Assembly (NCBI GenBank): GCA_016235865.1
Contig: JACRIK010000001.1
Location: 124,001-188,000 of the forward strand
Direction: 5' to 3'
Length of the DNA stretch: 64,000 nt
Source of the DNA: Planctomycetota bacterium
GTDB lineage: Bacteria > Planctomycetota > MHYJ01 > JACQXL01
Under the pieces are notes generated by a model. It was not told the origin of the DNA. It saw only the letters and a list, made by a program, of their open reading frames with translations, and searched no databases. The translations under genes and the position numbers were made by a program. Positions 60,793 through 64,000 of the stretch are shown piece after piece (the first letter of the stretch is position 1; the number at the start of each line of letters is the position of its first letter).

Positions 60793-61013
60793 CCGGCGGG
60801 ACACGGAATCTGCCACCCAACTTCGTTGGGCGGGCCGCGCCTCTTTGGGCTCGTAATCCGGTAATCCGGGACAGGCCCCTCCAGCGGCCCCGCCTACGGC
60901 GGGGTAAACGGGCAGTCCCGACCCTGGGAAACCCAGTATCTAAGCCACTTTCGCTGCGTAGTCTCTACGAGTCTTACTGCGCGGGCGCGGTCTCACTAGA
61001 GTTCCGACCATTT
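60793..61013. repeat. Gene-free stretch with short palindromes
   Basis: After the HD-GYP stop come short inverted repeats (CCCAACTTCGTTGGGCGGG, CCCCGCCTACGGCGGGG). GTCTCTACGAGTCTTACTGCGC and GCGGTCTCACTAGAGTTCC belong to the dispersed GCGGTCTC..GAGTTC family (26000, 31650, 55560, 61262). No gene or RNA is recognised. Confidence 0.6.
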
Positions 61014-61063
61014 TTTGTCAAAAAGTGACAATTTTTGTCACTTTCTGACACTTTTTGTCACTT
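61014..61063. promoter_or_regulatory. Cluster of palindromic enhancer sites (TGACA/TGTCA)
   Basis: Five TGTCA/TGACA half-sites spaced about 10 bp apart. The central palindrome AAGTGACA-ATTTT-TGTCACTT (61023-61043) is the same as at 25079 upstream of the prepilin promoter. A second, TGACACTTTTTGTCA, follows. Midpoint to the -24 box is 147 bp. Confidence 0.75.
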
Positions 61064-61131
61064 CCCACGATGCCCGGAATCCGGCCTGCATGGCCGGATT
61101 CAGAACCTGTCTCCGCTATCCCTTGATTTAT

Positions 61132-61175
61132 AAGGGGTTTAGGGCATCAGTCCGGATTTATTCCGTAAACCCCTT
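61132..61175. promoter_or_regulatory. 10-bp inverted repeat before the sigma-54 promoter
   Basis: AAGGGGTTTA (61132-61141) faces TAAACCCCTT (61166-61175) across 24 bp, ending 4 bp before the -24 box. It could be an IHF-like bend region, a repressor site or a terminator of the preceding run. Confidence 0.5.
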
Positions 61176-61179
61176 GTTT

Positions 61180-61195
61180 TGGCACAGGAATTGCT
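61180..61195 (+). promoter_or_regulatory. Sigma-54 (-24/-12) promoter upstream of the fibre genes
   Basis: TGGCAC-AGGAA-TTGCT is a full consensus match, preceded by TTT. The start would be near 61207. The next clear genes on this strand are at 61803 and 62617, behind about 600 nt of repeats, so either they are its targets or the original gene is gone. Confidence 0.75.
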
Positions 61196-61556
61196 TGTAA
61201 TATCAGTGCCGGGCGGGCCGGGCCTGCCCGGATGAATGGACCCAACTGGATTCCTGCTTTCGCTAACGCGGTCTCAGTAGAGTTCGCAGGAATGACAGAT
61301 GGTGTTAAAATCGGTGCAAGCCCAACCGCACGCCTACTGCGCTTGACACAGCGGACGCGCCGCGACTTACCCCACGATAAGCCCTTGAATAGGGCAGTAT
61401 TCCCGCCAGAGGCGGGTCTAACTCGCTGTAACGAGTAAACTCTAACAGCGAGTAAGAGGGATGGTTTTATGTTCGCGCAAGATTGCAGTTTCAATAGCGC
61501 AAGCCACAAGAGGTATACCGGTCACGTTCCTTAGTTTTCGGGCTGAAACCCGTTGG

Positions 61557-61745
61557 TTTCGGCTCAGGAATCATGAGTTTCGGCTCGGGAATCATGAGTT
61601 TCGGCTTGGGAATCGTGAGTCTCGGCTCGGGAATCGTGAGTTTCGGCTCGGGAATCATGAGTTTCGACTCGGGAATCATGAGTTTCAGCTCGGGAATCAT
61701 GAGTTTCGGCTCGGGAATCATGAGTTTCGGCTCGAGAATCATGGT
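61557..61745. repeat. Tandem array of nine 21-bp units
   Basis: Nine head-to-tail units of TTTCGGCTCGGGAATCATGAG or one- to two-base variants, exactly 21 bp each. Both strands are open through it (heptapeptides RLGNHEF and MIPEPKL), a trivial result of 21 being a multiple of 3. No start signals support coding. Confidence 0.9.
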
Positions 61746-61802
61746 ATATTAAGGTTATGCCACTAACTTTACGGTGATAACCTGTTAGATTGTGAGGTTT
61801 AT

Positions 61803-62495
61803 ATGAAAATCACTAGTCCATTTGGCAGAATACATCTAAGCGACGCCAAGTTCTATGGCCTGCAGGGTACTTATGTTACTCTGGCTGATGCCAACAAGGT
61901 GCTCTGGGGTCTGCCGCTGGCAGCGGTGGCCGCATTAGTGGCCCGCCGGGCGGAATATGAGCCGCTTTACCTGAAAATCCAGCAACTGAACGTCCGAACC
62001 AGGGCAGACGTGGCCGCGCATCGGGACAAGCGCCGGGTCTATGAAAAGGAGTTGCGGGAATTCCACAATGAGTGGATTGCCAACAACAGCGCCATACCGG
62101 CTGAACAGAAGATGATTCTGGGCGGACGGGAGCGCGACCTGGAGCCGTCACCGGGCGGGCCGATTGACGATGTGCCTTCTGTGAAGGTAGCCGGCGTCGG
62201 CGGCGGCACTATCAAGGTCTGGTGCAAGGTCACCGAGGATAAGACCCTGCCCAGCATGCATCCGGATGCCAATGTGGTGGAATACCGCTACATTTTGCTC
62301 GAGACCGGAGACGTGGCGCCCAGCGACCCGGAGGACTGCCCCAAGGGCGATAGCTCCAGCCGGGCCAGGTTCACCATCAAGGCCGGGGCCAAGAATGCCG
62401 GGAAACGTTTTTACGGATTCTTCAGGTGGGTCAATAACCACCGGCCCAGGCAGGAAGGGGACTGGACCAACGCCATCAGCGTGATTGTCGCTTAG
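61803..62495 (+). CDS. Hypothetical soluble protein with helical start and beta-rich end
   Basis: Not recognised. The 230 aa have a helical N-terminal half (VLWGLPLAAVAALVARRAEYEPLYLKIQQLNVRTRADVAAHRDKRRVYEKELREFHNEW in pieces) and a beta C-terminal half ending in KRFYGFFRWVNNHRPRQEGDWTNAISVIVA, the sort of closing strand found in fibronectin-type or carbohydrate-associated domains. No signal peptide. GTGAGGTTTAT precedes the ATG. It lies 121 bp before the fibre-like gene, same strand, and after the sigma-54 promoter/21-bp array. Confidence 0.7.
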   Translation: MKITSPFGRIHLSDAKFYGLQGTYVTLADANKVLWGLPLAAVAALVARRAEYEPLYLKIQQLNVRTRADVAAHRDKRRVYEKELREFHNEWIANNSAIPAEQKMILGGRERDLEPSPGGPIDDVPSVKVAGVGGGTIKVWCKVTEDKTLPSMHPDANVVEYRYILLETGDVAPSDPEDCPKGDSSSRARFTIKAGAKNAGKRFYGFFRWVNNHRPRQEGDWTNAISVIVA

Positions 62496-62556
62496 AGCCA
62501 GTTAGCGACGCAGGAGCTTTACTGGGTCTTAGTCCCGGCAGTATTTGCCGGGAGTA

Positions 62557-62602
62557 AAAAATCCCCCCAGCCCCCCTTTTGCAAAGGGGGGTAAAGGGGG
62601 AT
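62557..62602. repeat. Dispersed CCCCCTTTTGCAAAGGGGG repeat
   Basis: ATCCCCCCAGCCCCCC and TTTTGCAAAGGGGGG/AAAGGGGGAT form a hairpin immediately before the fibre gene RBS. Related to the copies at 14826 and 28960. Confidence 0.8.
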
Positions 62603-62616
62603 TAGAAAGGTTTTTT

Positions 62617-63669
62617 ATGTTAAAACCAAGCGAAGTAAAAACCGAGAACATCGCCAATAATGCGGTGACCACATCCAAGATAGAGGATGGGGCAGTGAAC
62701 TCGGCTAAATTACGCGAGGGCGCGGTCAAGGCCGAGCATATCACGGCTAAGGCCGTGGGTCCGAGCGAATTGCAGGACAGAAGCGTGACTACGGCAAAGA
62801 TTGCCAATAGCGCGGTGACCGAAGAGAAAATCGCATCCGGCGCGGTCACGACCGGAAAGATAGGGGAGTTGGCTGTAACCACCTCACGGTTGCAAGACCG
62901 GGGCGTCACGACCGAGAAACTGGCCAGCAACGCCGTGACAACACAGAAGATAGCCAATGGGGCGGTGACTCCGGCTAAACTCTCATTCACACCGCCGTCT
63001 GTGGCCCGGCCGATTACGCCCGCTGTGACGACCGAAGAAATAGCAGTAGGCGCAGTATCGGCTGACCGCCTCGCAGGAAGCGCTGTGACCGCAGAAAAAA
63101 TAGCAGCGAACGCCGTTGAGACGGCCAAGATAAAAGACCAGGCCGTAACCGGGGCGAAAATCAAGGATTACGACATCGGCTATACCCAGATTGCCTCCAA
63201 CAGCATCAATCGGGAAAAGATTATCAATGGCGAAATCCTGACCGAGAAAATCGCTAATGGGGCAGTAACCGCCGAAAAATTAGCCCCGGGCGTGGGCGGC
63301 GGGGACACGCTGACCATGTTCCCAACGCCACAGACCGCGCTGGACCAAGGCGGGATTATTGCCACGACCCAACCGGCCAGCGTTGACCTTTCCACAATTA
63401 TCCCGGTAGGCACCAAAGGCGTCATTGTGTCAATCGCAGTCATCAACCAGAGTTATGCCAACGGCGGGATGATGGCCTATATTTTTAGGCAGTTGGGCGC
63501 GGAGTATGCCTTGCAGGTCATGGCTCCGCCTGCTAACGCTCCGGGGGTATCTAACGGCGGCTCGGTCCTGATGCCGGTGGCAACGGATAGGACACTGTTG
63601 TGGCAGGCATATGTGGCTGGGAATAATTCCACGGAGTTGGTGATTTACATACTGGGGTATGTGATGTGA
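62617..63669 (+). CDS. Fibre-like protein of repeated AVTxxKIxxG decamers
   Basis: Residues 5-230 are built from about 20 copies of a ten- to twelve-residue motif (ENIANNAVTTSKIEDGAVNSAKL, GAVTTGKIGELAVTTSRL, NGAVTAEKLAPG). The spacing fits a beta-helix or trimeric stalk, as in phage tail-fibre and bacterial adhesin shafts. The final roughly 115 residues form a distinct globular head (TIIPVGTKGVIVSIAVINQSYANGG, LLWQAYVAGNNSTELVIYILGYVM). AAAGG before the TTTTTTATG is the RBS; the longer frame starts inside a dispersed repeat. No signal peptide. A function in adhesion or in a phage-like particle is inference. Confidence 0.8.
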   Translation: MLKPSEVKTENIANNAVTTSKIEDGAVNSAKLREGAVKAEHITAKAVGPSELQDRSVTTAKIANSAVTEEKIASGAVTTGKIGELAVTTSRLQDRGVTTEKLASNAVTTQKIANGAVTPAKLSFTPPSVARPITPAVTTEEIAVGAVSADRLAGSAVTAEKIAANAVETAKIKDQAVTGAKIKDYDIGYTQIASNSINREKIINGEILTEKIANGAVTAEKLAPGVGGGDTLTMFPTPQTALDQGGIIATTQPASVDLSTIIPVGTKGVIVSIAVINQSYANGGMMAYIFRQLGAEYALQVMAPPANAPGVSNGGSVLMPVATDRTLLWQAYVAGNNSTELVIYILGYVM

Positions 63670-63674
63670 TAAAA

Positions 63675-63722
63675 TCCCCCTCACCCTTCCCTCTCCCCAA
63701 CGGGGAGAGTATAGGAGAGGGG
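63675..63722. repeat. Dispersed CTCTCCCC...GGGGAGAG repeat
   Basis: CCCCTCACCCTTCCCTCTCCCC and GGGGAGAGTATAGGAGAGGGGG (in parts) mirror the element at 4350-4404. It is followed by CTTTGTGGTGAAGATT shared with 29060-29075. Confidence 0.8.
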
Positions 63723-63748
63723 GTTCTTTCTGTGCTTTGTGGTGAAGA

Positions 63749-64000
63749 TTATTTTTGTTTGGCTTGTTCTATTTCCTCCGCCGGCACGCCGAGTTGTTTC
63801 AGTGCGGCTTCGGCTGATATTCGCACACCTTCATCTTTGTCATTAAGCAGTTCTTTTATTAGAGGAATAGATTCTTTATCGTTCAGTCTGCCGAGCGCAT
63901 CAACAGCAACTCTGCGAATATAACTGTTTTTGTCTATTAAAAACTCTAATAAATATTGTTTCGCTTCTGGAATACGGTTGAACCATGTAAGCTGGCTTTG
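63749..64000 (-). CDS. C-terminal part of a HEAT-repeat protein
   Basis: The frame is open to the right edge. It reads HEAT repeats of the PBS-lyase type (AKQYLLEFLIDKNSYIRRVA, DALGRLNDKESIPLIKELL, NDKDEGVRISAEAALKQLG) and ends GVPAEEIEQAKQK then TAA, preceded by the dispersed repeat. The tail is like the severed fragment at 28173-28226. The start and any anchor lie outside the window. Confidence 0.85.
   Translation of the reverse strand, partial: QSQLTWFNRIPEAKQYLLEFLIDKNSYIRRVAVDALGRLNDKESIPLIKELLNDKDEGVRISAEAALKQLGVPAEEIEQAKQK

Noticed and set aside
61461-61766. Open frames on both strands with heptapeptide repeats
   Set aside because: They arise from a 21-bp tandem array, whose unit length is a multiple of three. 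No start signals.
1-64000. tRNA, rRNA and tmRNA genes
   Set aside because: None recognised by eye in the gaps. A tRNAscan/Infernal run would be decisive.

Overview
The window reads as chromosome of an uncultured Gram-negative bacterium of Planctomycetota or PVC/Omnitrophota type. This is inferred from gene content, not from a marker tree. The pointers are a Ser/Thr kinase fused to TPRs, an array of TPR plus DUF1080-like proteins, many HEAT/TPR proteins with one N-terminal anchor, GH57 next to DUF4912, an MGDG-synthase-type glycosyltransferase, tandem prepilins, sigma-54 control and Lnt. TGA is used as a normal stop by clear genes such as the radical SAM gene, so the code is standard.

Layout. 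1-5.5 kb: end of a membrane protein, a B12-binding radical SAM enzyme, an ABC-2 exporter and an anchored TPR protein. 5.6-6.7 kb: a gene-free stretch written in a 22-bp register. 6.8-11.2 kb (minus): a yraN 3' fragment, a PAS-GGDEF cyclase with a 55-aa leader gene, a predicted structured leader and sigma-54 promoter, an NtrC-type regulator, a histidine kinase and yraN. 11.3-20.4 kb: HEAT protein, paired membrane proteins, epimerase, Ser/Thr kinase-TPR, lnt, and a DUF4190-like protein with an in-frame TGA. 20.4-25.9 kb (minus): DUF4912-GH57, two prepilins behind a sigma-54 promoter, HAD phosphatase. 26-29 kb: EamA exporter, a second 22-bp array, a lone transposase-type HTH, and a nucleotidyltransferase pair of toxin-antitoxin type. 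29-39.4 kb (minus): PDZ, HEAT, ChaN-PDZ and a tightly overlapped run of TPR/DUF1080-like envelope proteins. 39.5-48.8 kb: glycosyltransferase, decayed epimerase, aminotransferase, MshEN-like/RsbW-like/GGDEF/RuvA/TPR run, MerR-EBP-sigma28 operon, BioB. 48.8-55.3 kb: barrel protein, frameshifted membrane protein, lipoproteins, HExxH protein, prepilin-like protein. 55.8-60.8 kb: hybrid histidine kinase, STAS-DUF6485, PAS-GGDEF, PAS-HD-GYP. 60.8-64 kb: sigma-54 promoter with enhancer, 21-bp tandem array, two hypothetical proteins (one a decamer-repeat fibre), and the 3' end of a HEAT gene.

Common threads. (1) c-di-GMP signalling: three GGDEF proteins, one HD-GYP and one MshEN-like protein. (2) Sigma-54 control: three near-consensus -24/-12 promoters. 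Two carry the same palindromic enhancer at the same distance, one of them driving prepilins. Two enhancer-binding proteins are encoded here. (3) A recurrent TTGAC/TATAAT promoter 34-40 nt before an ATG, implying leaderless mRNAs. (4) Heavy loading of intergenic DNA with short dispersed palindromic repeats. (5) Several visible gene remnants. The most unusual items are the two 22-bp-phased arrays, the possible selenocysteine codon at 20249, and the duplicated enhancer/sigma-54 architecture.
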